Positions 1 through 6,779 of a DNA stretch of 36,009 bases are shown piece by piece. The notes beneath the pieces are model-generated. The model had not been told where the DNA came from. It saw only the letters and a list, made by a program, of their open reading frames with translations, and made no database searches. The stretch lies in NCBI GenBank assembly GCA_910583845.1, contig CAJUAB010000040.1, positions 1 through 36,009 of the forward strand, read 5' to 3'. The stretch's first letter is position 1. Each line of letters starts with the position of its first letter. A program made the position numbers and the translations under genes. The stretch comes from an uncultured Acetatifactor sp. GTDB taxonomy: Bacteria > Bacillota > Clostridia > Lachnospirales > Lachnospiraceae.

Positions 1-2
1 GA

Positions 3-212
3 GAGCGATTGCAGAAAGTAAGATGGCTGGATCAGGACTGCAACAAATGCGGCAGGCAGTTAAACAGCTGGGATGCCCGGTTATCGAAAACCCTGGCGTA
101 CAAATACCCGTGCTGTGAATCCTGTATTGCCGGGGAATATGATATGTCGGCGGAAAAGCTGCGGGACCGCATGGAAAACTATTTTGGGATGCGTCCCTGC
201 CAGGGATTGTGA
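3..212 (+). CDS. Small Cys-rich protein, 5' end outside the window
   Basis: The frame is open to the left edge, so the true start may lie outside; the first in-window start candidate is a TTG at 9. The visible 67 residues contain two cysteine pairs, C-N-K-C early and C-C-E-S-C in the middle, spaced like a small zinc-binding knuckle. The rest is charged and soluble, with no membrane segment or signal peptide. It ends three bases before the Shine-Dalgarno sequence of the next gene, so the two are likely one operon. I do not recognise the family. The zinc role is inferred only from the cysteine spacing. Confidence 0.5.
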   Translation, partial: ERLQKVRWLDQDCNKCGRQLNSWDARLSKTLAYKYPCCESCIAGEYDMSAEKLRDRMENYFGMRPCQGL

Positions 213-223
213 GGAGGAACAAA

Positions 224-478
224 ATGAGAGAAAAAGAACATGAGGAATACAATGCTTTGACAAAACGGCTGCTGGAGGAAGGTTACAGCGCAGAGCACCA
301 TCCAGACTATGTAAGGGTTGACGTACCCATGTGGCAGGAAAAGACCCTTGATAATTATGATGGGGGCTTTACCTATGAAAGATGGTGGATATTTGAGCAG
401 ACCTTTAAGACGCCCTGCGGCCTGCAGTGCAAAGGGCTCCAGTGCCACAGCAACATGAGCTACATGGGGATTGAGTGA
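224..478 (+). CDS. Hypothetical 84-aa protein
   Basis: The start is ATG 224, chosen because AGGAGG lies at 212-217 with normal spacing; a GTG at 209 is in frame but overlaps that site. The protein is acidic and soluble. It has a charged N-terminal helix, then a segment rich in aromatic residues (YERWWIFEQTF), and ends with two nearby Cys residues (CGLQCKGLQC). No family was recognised. It sits between two other Cys-containing proteins in the same orientation, consistent with one operon on the resident accessory element. Confidence 0.6.
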   Translation: MREKEHEEYNALTKRLLEEGYSAEHHPDYVRVDVPMWQEKTLDNYDGGFTYERWWIFEQTFKTPCGLQCKGLQCHSNMSYMGIE

Positions 479-493
479 ACTTTTGAAAATGAT

Positions 494-1429
494 ATGGCTA
501 CCATACACTGCCCTTATGAAAAGAAAGAATGTAAACTGAAACATGAATATCTTCAGGAGCATGGCGTACTCCGGTATGAGTGCGAAGTCCACATGACGGA
601 GGAAGAATACTGTTATGAGGGGAGTGTGGAGCATATCCTGAAACTGCATGATGATGAGATACGGAGGCAGGAGGTCAGTTTCGGGCTGCAGAAGAAAGGA
701 CGTGTCTGCCGGGAGCATATGCGGTTCAACCGGGATACGCTGGAATGGGAGATGAACTATGACCCTTATGACTGCGGACGGAACAGGTGTGCAGGGATGT
801 GCCCGGTCCTGGGGCATGAGCTGGATAAGAAAAGGGGAAATGTATTTTATGATGTAAAAATTTCCTATCTCAGAAATGACTTAAACGGCACGCTGTTTGA
901 AGGACAGGTGGACACCCGGATCATCAAAGGGAAAAAGCTCTTTGACCATCCGGTGAGCATGGATATCTGTAAGATATGCGCCAGGCTCTGCCAGGACAGG
1001 ATAAAGGAGAAAGTGCGGAACCACTATTTTACGGAACTCTTTTTCTCCGAATACCACGGCCGGTATTTTTCCTTTGAGATCCAGAACGTCCGTGCAGAGC
1101 GCAGGGAGAGCCGGGATCTGATGCAGGACCTGGAGGATATCCGGAACGGAATCCAGATCGTGCATGCTTCCGATATGGAAAAACGGGATTCAGAGAATAA
1201 AAGGGAGAGACGGCGGCAGTCACGGGAGTCCGCAGTCAGGCGCCTGGAAAAGAAACTGCTGGAGAACGGATATGAGAGCCTGGAGGAATACAGCACAGAC
1301 CGGCGCCATGCAGACAAATGGCTGGGGCCGGAGAGGATAGCGGAACTGGAACAGATGCGCCAGCTAAAAGAAAAGGAGAAAAAAGAGCAGCCGGTACAGC
1401 TCTCACTGTTTGATCTGGAAGTTTCATAA
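494..1429 (+). CDS. Hypothetical Cys-rich protein with C-terminal sliding-clamp-type motif
   Basis: 311 residues. The N-terminal 120 contain Cys pairs (HCPYEKKEC, CGRNRCAGMC) that could bind metal. The middle is mixed, with another C-K-I-C-ARLC cluster near residue 160. From about 200 onward it is a long, highly charged helical region. The protein ends in QPVQLSLFDLEVS, whose QLSLF core matches the consensus pentapeptide that binds the bacterial DNA polymerase beta clamp (QL[SD]LF). This suggests a replication- or repair-linked job on a mobile element, but only by motif. The ATG at 494 has a poor ribosome binding site, so translation may be coupled to the upstream gene. Confidence 0.65.
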   Translation: MATIHCPYEKKECKLKHEYLQEHGVLRYECEVHMTEEEYCYEGSVEHILKLHDDEIRRQEVSFGLQKKGRVCREHMRFNRDTLEWEMNYDPYDCGRNRCAGMCPVLGHELDKKRGNVFYDVKISYLRNDLNGTLFEGQVDTRIIKGKKLFDHPVSMDICKICARLCQDRIKEKVRNHYFTELFFSEYHGRYFSFEIQNVRAERRESRDLMQDLEDIRNGIQIVHASDMEKRDSENKRERRRQSRESAVRRLEKKLLENGYESLEEYSTDRRHADKWLGPERIAELEQMRQLKEKEKKEQPVQLSLFDLEVS

Positions 1430-1521
1430 GATATAGGAAAGCTTCACAGGATGTGGTGTATTTCATTGGATATTTTTCATGTGTGAAACAATTTGAAAAT
1501 ACTATATATAGTATTGATGCC

Positions 1522-1550
1522 TTGACTAAATCAATATCTTGTGCTAAAAT
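1522..1550 (+). promoter_or_regulatory. Sigma-A promoter for the exonuclease-helicase operon
   Basis: TTGACT at 1522-1527 and TAAAAT at 1545-1550 are separated by exactly 17 bases, with an extended -10 TG at 1542-1543. Transcription would start near 1557, about 400 bases before the first downstream gene. That leaves a long leader with two terminator-like hairpins. Confidence 0.75.
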
Positions 1551-1657
1551 GTCCTTGTAATTGATTTTTGTGCGTACCCGTATGGGAAATGCAGTCCGTT
1601 CAGACTGTATGCGGAATATCTTCCGCATTGCACACGCTGTTAAGTTTGTATTTTTGT

Positions 1658-1706
1658 GCCAGTAGTACCATTATGCCCTTTGGCTGGTGGTGTACTGGCT
1701 TTTTTT
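1658..1706 (+). terminator. Leader hairpin 1 with U-tract
   Basis: GCCAGTA at 1658-1664 pairs with TACTGGC at 1693-1699, and an inner ACCA/TGGT pairing extends the stem. Seven T residues follow directly. This is a rho-independent terminator form inside the leader. Confidence 0.7.
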
Positions 1707-1733
1707 ATGTTAAGGGATCACTTTCCCTTTGGG

Positions 1734-1807
1734 AGCGGGAATGACTTTGGTCCATGGAAATCCATGGACGCCAGGGATTTGGCAGATGGTCATTCCCGCT
1801 TTTTTTA
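1734..1807 (+). terminator. Leader hairpin 2 with U-tract
   Basis: AGCGGGAATGAC (1734-1745) pairs perfectly with GTCATTCCCGCT (1789-1800), and a run of T follows. The enclosed arm holds two copies of the palindrome TCCATGGA in tandem (1751-1768), which can form an inner hairpin. It is too long for a minimal terminator and may be regulated. Confidence 0.7.
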
Positions 1808-1960
1808 TGCACACGGGCACATAAGGAAATTAGCAGCTTCGCTGCATATGCCCGGCGCACGAGCAGGAGAGAAGGACATTCCCCTGCTCGATTTATGCTG
1901 TTGCCCAAACGCCGATCAGGGCTTTGAGGATAAAACATTTCAGAAAGGCAGGTAGAAAGA

Positions 1961-2122
1961 ATGAGTACAAGGAAGAAACAGGCCGGCAGGAGCTGGCAGA
2001 AACAGGCGGCGGGATACCCCTTCAGGGATACCGCTGCACAGAAAGCAGACAGCCAGTACTGGAAGAACTGTACCACGATCCGGACAGTAAACTTCACGCA
2101 CAGGGCCAGAAGGGGGGCGTGA
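1961..2122 (+). CDS. Basic 53-aa peptide ahead of the YqaJ-type nuclease
   Basis: ATG 1961 is preceded by AGGCAGGT. The ORF ends in TGA three bases before the nuclease start, which indicates translational coupling. The product is rich in Arg, Lys and Gln with an RRGA end and could bind nucleic acid. It has no recognisable domain. It lies in a different frame from the longer nuclease frame, whose upstream extension to 1924 is therefore unlikely to be translated. Confidence 0.5.
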   Translation: MSTRKKQAGRSWQKQAAGYPFRDTAAQKADSQYWKNCTTIRTVNFTHRARRGA

Positions 2123-2124
2123 CC

Positions 2125-3189
2125 ATGCCCGATACGAACATGGAAAGAGAAAGGCACAATCCGCAGGTGCTTGTGGATACGGAAAACCTTACCCGGGAAG
2201 AATGGCTGGACTGGCGGCGCCGCGGGATTGGCGGCAGTGACGTCTCTGCCATCATAGGGATCTCCCCTTTCCGTACCGCGCGGGATATCTACTATGACAA
2301 GCTGGGTATTGCGGCGGTGGAGGAAGATGAGGGAAACTGGGTGGCTATGGAAATGGGCCATCTCCTGGAAGATCTTGTGGCAAAGATCTTTGAGCGCAGA
2401 ACGGGGCTTGACATCTATCAGATCAAGAAGATGTTCCGGCATCCCCTTTATCCGTTCATGCTGGCAGACGTGGATTACTTCATCACCATGCCGGACGGGA
2501 CGAAAGCCATCCTGGAGATCAAGACCACCAACTACAACGCAAAAGACCTCTGGTGGAAGGACGGCAGGGAGACCGTGCCGGCCTACTATGAGGCACAGGG
2601 CAGGCATTACATGGCCGTGATGGATATTGACCGTGTATTTTTCTGCTGTCTGTACGGCAACACGGAGGATGAGACCATTATCCGGGAGATACACAGGGAC
2701 ATGGCCTATGAGGAAGAGATGGTATTTCTGGAACAGGAATTCTGGGACAGCCATGTGCAGAAACAGGTCCCGCCGCCCTACCTGGAGGACGGGGATGTGA
2801 TCCTCGCAAGCGCCAGGCAGTATTGCGGCCGGGCAGATAAAAATGCGGAAACAGTTGTCCTTAATGGAGCGATGCCATCCACATTGAAGCGTTACATGCA
2901 GCTCCAGGAGCAGAAGAAACAGTCGGATACTTATTCAAAAAAACTGGAGGCCGATATCCAGAGGCTGAAAGCAATCATGGCTGCGGAAATGGGAACAAGC
3001 TGTAAGGCCGTCTGCGATATGGGCGGAAACCATTATACAGTGACGTATAACCCTGTCCGGAAACCAATCATTGGTAAGGATAACCTGGTCCGTCTGAAAC
3101 TGCTGCATCCTGAAATATATGAGGAGTTTGTAACAATGCTGGAGTTCCGGACTTTCCATGTAAAGGTCAGTTCCGTGGATGCCGCCTGA
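2125..3189 (+). CDS. YqaJ/lambda-exonuclease-type recombination nuclease
   Basis: 354 residues from ATG 2125, preceded by AGGGGGG. The family resects double-stranded DNA 5' to 3' for single-strand annealing recombination and is common on phages and conjugative elements. The PD-(D/E)xK core is visible. The GIGGSDVSAIIGISPF segment follows the first helix, the Asp of LADVDYF lies near residue 115-117, and E131-x-K133 is in LEIKTT. The YEAQGRHYMAV helix follows. The last third is a charged helical region that may bind a partner. A downstream helicase gene fits a recombination or replication module. Family assignment is firm from motifs; the biological partner is inferred. Confidence 0.9.
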   Translation: MPDTNMERERHNPQVLVDTENLTREEWLDWRRRGIGGSDVSAIIGISPFRTARDIYYDKLGIAAVEEDEGNWVAMEMGHLLEDLVAKIFERRTGLDIYQIKKMFRHPLYPFMLADVDYFITMPDGTKAILEIKTTNYNAKDLWWKDGRETVPAYYEAQGRHYMAVMDIDRVFFCCLYGNTEDETIIREIHRDMAYEEEMVFLEQEFWDSHVQKQVPPPYLEDGDVILASARQYCGRADKNAETVVLNGAMPSTLKRYMQLQEQKKQSDTYSKKLEADIQRLKAIMAAEMGTSCKAVCDMGGNHYTVTYNPVRKPIIGKDNLVRLKLLHPEIYEEFVTMLEFRTFHVKVSSVDAA

Positions 3190-3225
3190 AAACAAAGAAA
3201 ATGTCAGAGAAAGGGAAAGGTGAAA

Positions 3226-3399
3226 ATGAAAAGAAAAACATGGATACTGGGGGGCATGGCGGGATTCCTTATGCTTCTCCTGATAAGGGATGCATCCCGG
3301 CTGATACGCATGGGATGTTATCTGGTACTGTATCCCCTGCTGGGCGCTGCCCTGGCAGCCATTGCGGGCCTGCTTGTGTTATGGCTTTTATGGAGGTGA
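3226..3399 (+). CDS. 57-aa two-helix membrane peptide
   Basis: ATG 3226 follows AAAGGTGAAA. The short N-terminus MKRKTW is basic. Two hydrophobic stretches follow, about residues 7-20 and 32-56, joined by a basic loop (RDASRLIRMG). This suggests a hairpin in the membrane with a cytoplasmic N-terminus. It ends five bases before the helicase start, and its stop overlaps that gene's Shine-Dalgarno. Function unknown. The overlapping 71-codon frame at 3201 is a shadow. Confidence 0.6.
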   Translation: MKRKTWILGGMAGFLMLLLIRDASRLIRMGCYLVLYPLLGAALAAIAGLLVLWLLWR

Positions 3400-3403
3400 A
3401 AGA

Positions 3404-4783
3404 ATGGGTATTATAGCAACGTATGACGGGAAGATCTTCCACAACCCGTCAAACAAATTCTGCATTGTCATTGTAAAGACCGCAGATACGTCCGTCCCGG
3501 AACAGGCACGGGATAAGAGACGGTATAAGGACCACCTGATCCGTTTCACCGCCGTGGGTTATGAGATCCCCATGACGGATGCCGTGGAGCTGGAACTGGA
3601 CGGGGAATGGGTAAACGGGAAATACGGCATGCAGTTCCAGGTGGAGCAGTGGCGTGAGATCGTACCAAAAACAAGGGAAGGCGTACTGAGTTACCTTGGC
3701 TCCGGCCTTATCAAAGGGATCGGGGAGAAAACCGCCGCTGAAATTGTGGCAAAGTTCGGCACCAATACGCTGGATGTACTGGAAAAGCACCCGGAACGGC
3801 TTTTAGAAGTCCGGGGCATAACGGAAAACAAACTGGAAGACATCCGGGCTTCTTTTGCGGAGAGCCGGGCGCTGCGGGATATCATGACGCTTCTTGCGCC
3901 CTTTAAGCTGACGCCGAAGACAGCGCTTAAAATCTACCAGCATTTCGGGCCGGCCTGTCTGGATATCCTGAAAAAAAGCCCCTTTGAGCTTTGCCAGATG
4001 CCGGGCTTTGGGTTCCGGCGTGTGGATGCCATTGTAAGGAAGACCGATAACCGTCCCCGTGACCCCATGCGGATCAGGGGCGCGCTCTACTGCACACTGG
4101 ACGAGGCGAAAGGGAAACAGGGACACCTGTTCCTGGGAAGGGAAGAGCTGCGCAGGGCAGCGTTTAAGATGCTGAATGAAAAGATCCCGCTTCCGGAAAT
4201 GCGTGTGCGCCCGGAGGAAGTGGAGCAGGAACTGGACGCCATGATCTTAAACGGCTCTGTGGTCTCCATGAGGGACAGCATCTACCATCCGGGTGCCTTT
4301 GCACAGGAGGATGAGACTGCCAGCCGGGTCGCAAGGATGCTGGCGGAGGAAAGGCCGCCGGTGAAGGACATTTCAACCGTCATTGAGACAGTCAGGGCGG
4401 AGCAGGGGCTTCGGACTTCCGGGAAACAGGAATCCGCAGTCCGGACGGCATTTCTTTATAACCTGTCCGTGATCACCGGTTCGCCGGGCACGGGCAAGAC
4501 GACCGTGCTGAAGATTATTTTGGAGGTTTACCGCAGGATTTATCCAGATGGGAAGATTGTCCTGATGGCGCCTACGGGCCGTGCAAGCCGCAGGATGGCG
4601 GAAAGCACCGGGTTTGACGGGGCATGTACCATGCACAGCGGGCTCGGCCTTGTCAGTGAAGAGGACGAGGGCAGCCGGACGAAAAAGCAGGACAGCCTGG
4701 ATGCGGACCTGGTCATTGTGGACGAGTTTTCCATGGTGGATATGTGGCTTGCGGGCAAATTCTTTTCCGCACTGAAGAAGGGG
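3404..4783 (+). pseudogene. recD2: RecD2-type (YrrC) DNA helicase, 5' part, cut by the prophage
   Basis: Start ATG 3404 with GGAGGTG at 3392-3398. RecD2 helicases move 5' to 3' on DNA and act in repair and recombination. The remaining 460 native codons cover the N-terminal OB-like region, tandem helix-hairpin-helix motifs (about residues 100-230), Walker A GSPGTGKTT at 359-367, motif Ia LMAPTGRAS, and Walker B VDEFSMVD with D440/E441. The frame then enters phage DNA and stops at 4798 after five foreign residues (CEFP-stop region). The rest of the motor domain resumes at 35956, so the host gene is inactivated unless the phage excises precisely. Full-length relatives are about 720-800 residues. 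Confidence 0.93.
4779..4783 (+). repeat. 5-bp target duplication, left copy (AGGGG)
   Basis: AGGGG here and at 35956-35960. Removing the phage plus one copy restores the RecD2 frame L-K-K-G-A-K across the join. Five bases is the duplication length made by Mu-type transposition. Confidence 0.93.
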
Positions 4784-4803
4784 TGTGAATTTCCGTAGAA
4801 AAC
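4784..4803 (+). repeat. Left terminal inverted repeat (imperfect)
   Basis: The first 20 bases match the reverse complement of the last 20 bases of the phage at about 13 of 20 positions (shared pattern TGT...TTT.CG.A.AAAA). This is expected for transposase cleavage ends. Confidence 0.75.
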
Positions 4804-4810
4804 AAGGGTA

Positions 4811-5167
4811 ATGGCAACCATTGAACCCTTATAATCCCTTAAAGTCCCTTACATGGTGAGAAATCCCATGATTTGGGGCTTTTTTGACCTTAAGGATGCG
4901 AGAATAAACTTTACAGATAAGTAAGCGATTTAATGGCAACTTGAAAAGAAAAATTAAAGCCAAAAAGTCATGTGAGAGATTATTAGAGAGTTTAATAGAT
5001 AATGTTCAATGATTTTCAAATATCTTTCAAAAAACAAAGGAAAAAATTCTTCATTTGTTGAATTTATGCGGTTTAACAATCTTTCAAATGTTATTTGAAA
5101 GATCGTTAAAAAGAGTTAATTTGAAAGCAAATTGATAGAGACGATAATGGCAACCATAAATGGCAAC
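4811..5167 (+). repeat. Left-end ATGGCAAC repeats, candidate transposase sites
   Basis: ATGGCAAC occurs at 4811-4818, 4933-4940, 5147-5154 and 5160-5167, all in the same direction. A related imperfect dyad (GTGCCAT..ATGGCGC) lies at 5176-5191. CCCTT also repeats three times at exact 10-base steps (4826, 4836, 4846). The 4799-5233 stretch has no gene and is AT-rich. By analogy with the L1-L3 sites of Mu these are candidate transposase-binding sites. No copy was seen near the right end, so the assignment is tentative. Confidence 0.5.
5079..5103. repeat. Perfect 11-bp palindrome in the left control region
   Basis: ATCTTTCAAAT and ATTTGAAAGAT flank a GTT spacer. Further single copies of CTTTCAAA lie at 5024-5031 and of TTTGAAAG at 5120-5127. 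The site lies 130 bases past the repressor stop. It could be a protein site or a weak terminator of the leftward repressor transcript, although neither side has a strong U-tract. Confidence 0.45.
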
Positions 5168-5233
5168 TAAAGTCAGTGCCATTTATGGCGCAATGCATTG
5201 AGAATTTTTGTTTTATAATTGGTTACAAATGGA

Positions 5234-5584
5234 TTATTTGTCCTTGGATGAGGACTCCATTTGCGCTTTATATAATTCCGCGGTTTTTCCTAATATAATA
5301 TTTTTCTCTACATCAGGTAAAGCATTATAATAGGCTAGAAGTTGTTTGGTAGAAAATTCTTCTCCACTGTTATCGGGATATTTTGGTTCTTCGCCAGTAA
5401 GCAAATAACCAGGTGTAACGCCAAAATATTTAGAAATCGTAATAATAAGAGACGAGGGGGGATCTGTTTTTCTGCTTTTCCATCCACTTATTGTTTGTTT
5501 TGGTATGCCAGTTGATTGACAAAAATCTTTTTGGGATACACCTTTTGCATCAAGCAGAGCAAAAAAACGCTCGTTTATAGTCAT
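5234..5584 (-). CDS. XRE-family phage repressor
   Basis: 116 residues, starting next to a strong GGAGGTG site (5592-5598 on this strand). Residues 1-60 form a Cro/C1-type helix-turn-helix: VSQKDFCQSTGIPKQTISGWKS is the turn, followed by the usual YFGVTPGYLLTGE end. The C-terminal 40 residues (LLAYYNALPDVEKNIILGK...) resemble the short oligomerisation tail of such repressors. It is transcribed away from the rest of the phage and faces the early promoter with its three TCCTCAAA sites. The likely role is keeping the prophage silent. There is no LexA-like peptidase domain, so induction must use another route. Confidence 0.88.
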   Translation of the reverse strand: MTINERFFALLDAKGVSQKDFCQSTGIPKQTISGWKSRKTDPPSSLIITISKYFGVTPGYLLTGEEPKYPDNSGEEFSTKQLLAYYNALPDVEKNIILGKTAELYKAQMESSSKDK

Positions 5585-5599
5585 ATTGCACCTCCAAAA

Positions 5600-5656
5600 T
5601 CCTCAAAAAAAGAAGAATTGTCCTCAAATACTAATTGACAGGTCCTCAAATGAGGA
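5600..5656. promoter_or_regulatory. Three operator sites for the repressor
   Basis: TCCTCAAA occurs at 5600-5607, 5621-5628 and 5643-5650, at spacings of 21 and 22 bases (two helical turns, same DNA face). The third copy extends to a palindrome, TCCTCA-AA-TGAGGA (5643-5656), that lies inside the spacer of the early promoter. The first lies at the repressor ribosome binding region, allowing autoregulation. Confidence 0.75.
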
Positions 5657-5663
5657 ATATAAT
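5635..5663 (+). promoter_or_regulatory. Early lytic promoter, perfect consensus
   Basis: TTGACA at 5635-5640 and TATAAT at 5658-5663 are separated by exactly 17 bases. It reads into the Ner-like gene and the transposition operon. The palindromic operator fills the spacer, so repressor binding should exclude RNA polymerase. Confidence 0.9.
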
Positions 5664-5744
5664 CAAAATGTACCACTTATACATGACCGATTATAGCATG
5701 AAAAAAAGCATGATGCAATGGGATGAAAAGGAGGCGAACACGGG

Positions 5745-5975
5745 TTGAAGGAAAGTAAGGTAAAAACTCTTAATGAGTTCAGGCTCTGGGTGAAGATCCG
5801 GCTGGTAGAAGAAGAGATCTCCCAGAATGAACTGGCAAAGCAAATGGGGATACCCCATGCCAGAATAAGTGAAGCCACACATGGGAAGCCAACTGGGAGG
5901 AAGTATGTTATCCCGATTATAGAAAGACTGGGGGGTAAAGCGGAAGATTTTGAAGAGTTTTTAAAAGCTATTTAA
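5745..5975 (+). CDS. Ner/Cro-like helix-turn-helix regulator, TTG start
   Basis: 76 residues. No ATG or GTG is available near the start; TTG 5745 follows AAGGAGG at 5728-5734, which supports it. The turn motif is ISQNELAKQMGIPHARISEATHG, followed by a conserved PIIERLGG helix. It is the first gene of the early operon. By position it is the counterpart of Mu Ner, which damps early transcription and the repressor gene after induction. Family membership is clear; the exact regulatory role is inferred from position. Confidence 0.78.
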   Translation: MKESKVKTLNEFRLWVKIRLVEEEISQNELAKQMGIPHARISEATHGKPTGRKYVIPIIERLGGKAEDFEEFLKAI

Positions 5976-6002
5976 GGATGCTAGATTAGAAAGGATAAAA
6001 GA

Positions 6003-6116
6003 ATGGGTGATTTGAAAGTATTTGAAAATCAGGAGTTTGGCAGGGTACGGTCAGTTACTATTGCCGGTGAGCCATGGTTTGTTGGAAAAGATATAGCTGT
6101 CTTCAAATATGGCTGA
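6003..6116 (+). pseudogene. Truncated BRO-N antirepressor
   Basis: ATG 6003, 37 codons. The protein begins like a BRO-N domain antirepressor (LKVFENQEFGRVRSV, then EPWFVGKDIA) but breaks right after the GKDIA motif, where intact members run on for about 80 residues of the fold. The stop overlaps the start of the next short frame. This looks like an internal deletion that joined the N-terminus to the C-terminal helix region. The product is unlikely to be a functional antirepressor. Confidence 0.7.
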
Positions 6117-6258
6117 GTGTTTTGCAAGGACGGCAGAGGCTATGACCAGGGCAGCGGACCGCATGGAGCGGTCTATGGAAAAGCTGTTTCAGATGCAGGA
6201 GTGCCAATCATCACAAAATATAAAGGCCGGAACAGGAGCAAGGGAAAACGTGGTCTGA
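6109..6258 (+). pseudogene. C-terminal remnant of the antirepressor region
   Basis: A 49-codon frame from ATG 6109, overlapping the truncated BRO-N stop. It encodes an amphipathic helix (FARTAEAMTRAADRMERSMEKLFQMQ) typical of antirepressor C-terminal coiled regions. Another frame near 6224-6295 reads TWSETVHANWKLSQQN then stop, which looks like the original end of the protein. A frameshift therefore probably lies at about 6200-6225. There is no ribosome binding site of its own. Confidence 0.45.
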
Positions 6259-6486
6259 AACGGTACATGCAAACTGGAAACTTTCCCAGCAGAACTGAGG
6301 GAGCAGGTGGATCAGATGTTTGGGCAGATGCTGGAGCAGCGGGCGCTGAATTTCAGCATGGTTTCCCGCTATTGTACAGTCAGCGGCTTTCCGATCAGTC
6401 AGCCAGCAGTTAAAGTTTATTTCAAAAAATATTTTGCATATAGAGAATCAGAAGAAGAGGATAATCGCGAGGAGGGAAGCCTGTGA
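6259..6486 (+). CDS. Small early protein resembling Mu gp27-like HTH proteins, start unclear
   Basis: The open stretch follows the TGA at 6256 in the same frame and has no ATG before codon 20. The peptide (LETFPAELREQVDQMF...NFSMVSRYCTVSGFPISQPAVKVYFKKYF) looks like real protein. It has the order seen in DUF3486-type phage proteins: a helix, then a turn recognising a site, then K-x-Y-F-K-K. Initiation may use CTG or GTG in frame, or the gene may have lost its start. The GTG of the next gene overlaps its stop. Function unknown. Confidence 0.45.
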   Translation, partial: NGTCKLETFPAELREQVDQMFGQMLEQRALNFSMVSRYCTVSGFPISQPAVKVYFKKYFAYRESEEEDNREEGSL

Positions 6487-6662
6487 AACCAGAATGGAAG
6501 GTAAGCAGTCAGTATATTGGCGGGGAAAAGATGTATATAGCAATGAGGATACTTGATACTTCACAGCCACAGCATGGTGGAAATGTGGAAACCAGAGGGG
6601 AATACAGCACCGACCAGAATGCGGTGCAGGCGTTGGTGGATATGTTGAATGCAGAAACATAA
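6483..6662 (+). CDS. Conserved 59-aa phage protein
   Basis: GTG 6483 overlaps the previous stop and has GAGGAGG at 6469-6475. The product has a beta-rich pattern (WKVSSQYIGGEKMYIAMRILDTSQP) ending in a helix with ALVDMLNAE. This is reminiscent of a small protein found widely in early regions of clostridial phages and prophages. No function is known to me. It is the last gene before the first hammerhead. Confidence 0.65.
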   Translation: MKPEWKVSSQYIGGEKMYIAMRILDTSQPQHGGNVETRGEYSTDQNAVQALVDMLNAET

Positions 6663-6700
6663 TGGGGTATCACGCTGATCCGGGATATCTTGTAATACAT

Positions 6701-6764
6701 ATAGTCGAAACGGGGTTTCAGCCCCGTCATGCAGGGTTGGCCTCCTGCATCTGACGATGACAGG
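6701..6764 (+). ncRNA. Type II hammerhead ribozyme, copy 1
   Basis: All core elements are in order. GAAA (6707-6710) is followed by stem III CGGGG/CCCCG (6711-6715 with 6722-6726) closed by A6710-U6727. GUC (6726-6728) carries the cleavage site after C6728. Stem I is ATGCAGG/CCTGCAT (6729-6735 with 6744-6750), and the core CUGACGA is at 6751-6757. Stem II is short: GAC 6759-6761 with GUC 6704-6706, after one extra U at 6758. The open stem II makes it type II. The weak spot is that U and the short stem II. Start codon of the next gene lies 52 bases past the cut. Confidence 0.85.
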
Positions 6765-6779
6765 CTGAAAGGAGAGAGC

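Larger units (their letters stand above)
1557..1960 (+). promoter_or_regulatory. Long structured leader RNA, possible attenuator
   Basis: About 400 bases with no convincing gene between the promoter and the 53-aa ORF. It holds two successive hairpin-plus-U-tract terminators (listed separately), a small AAGGGA/TCCCTT hairpin (1712-1729), a GCAGC/GCTGC hairpin near 1830, and a GAGCAGG/CCTGCTC stem near 1860-1890. Full transcription of the downstream nuclease and helicase genes would have to pass both terminators, so conditional antitermination or attenuation is the natural reading. No known riboswitch family was recognised. The 99-codon frame starting at 1656 runs through both hairpins and is not protein-like. 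Confidence 0.5.

Noticed and set aside
1656..1955. Open frame of 99 codons in the leader
   Set aside because: It runs through both terminator hairpins, has no ribosome site, and its composition is unlike protein. The structure explains the sequence better.
1705..2754. 349-codon frame on the minus strand
   Set aside because: It lies opposite the clear YqaJ-type nuclease and two terminator hairpins, with no ribosome site. A shadow of GC-rich codon use.
6117..6413. 98-codon frame in the decayed region
   Set aside because: Starts at TTG without a site and has Gly/Arg-rich shadow composition. The other frame carries the protein-like helix pattern.
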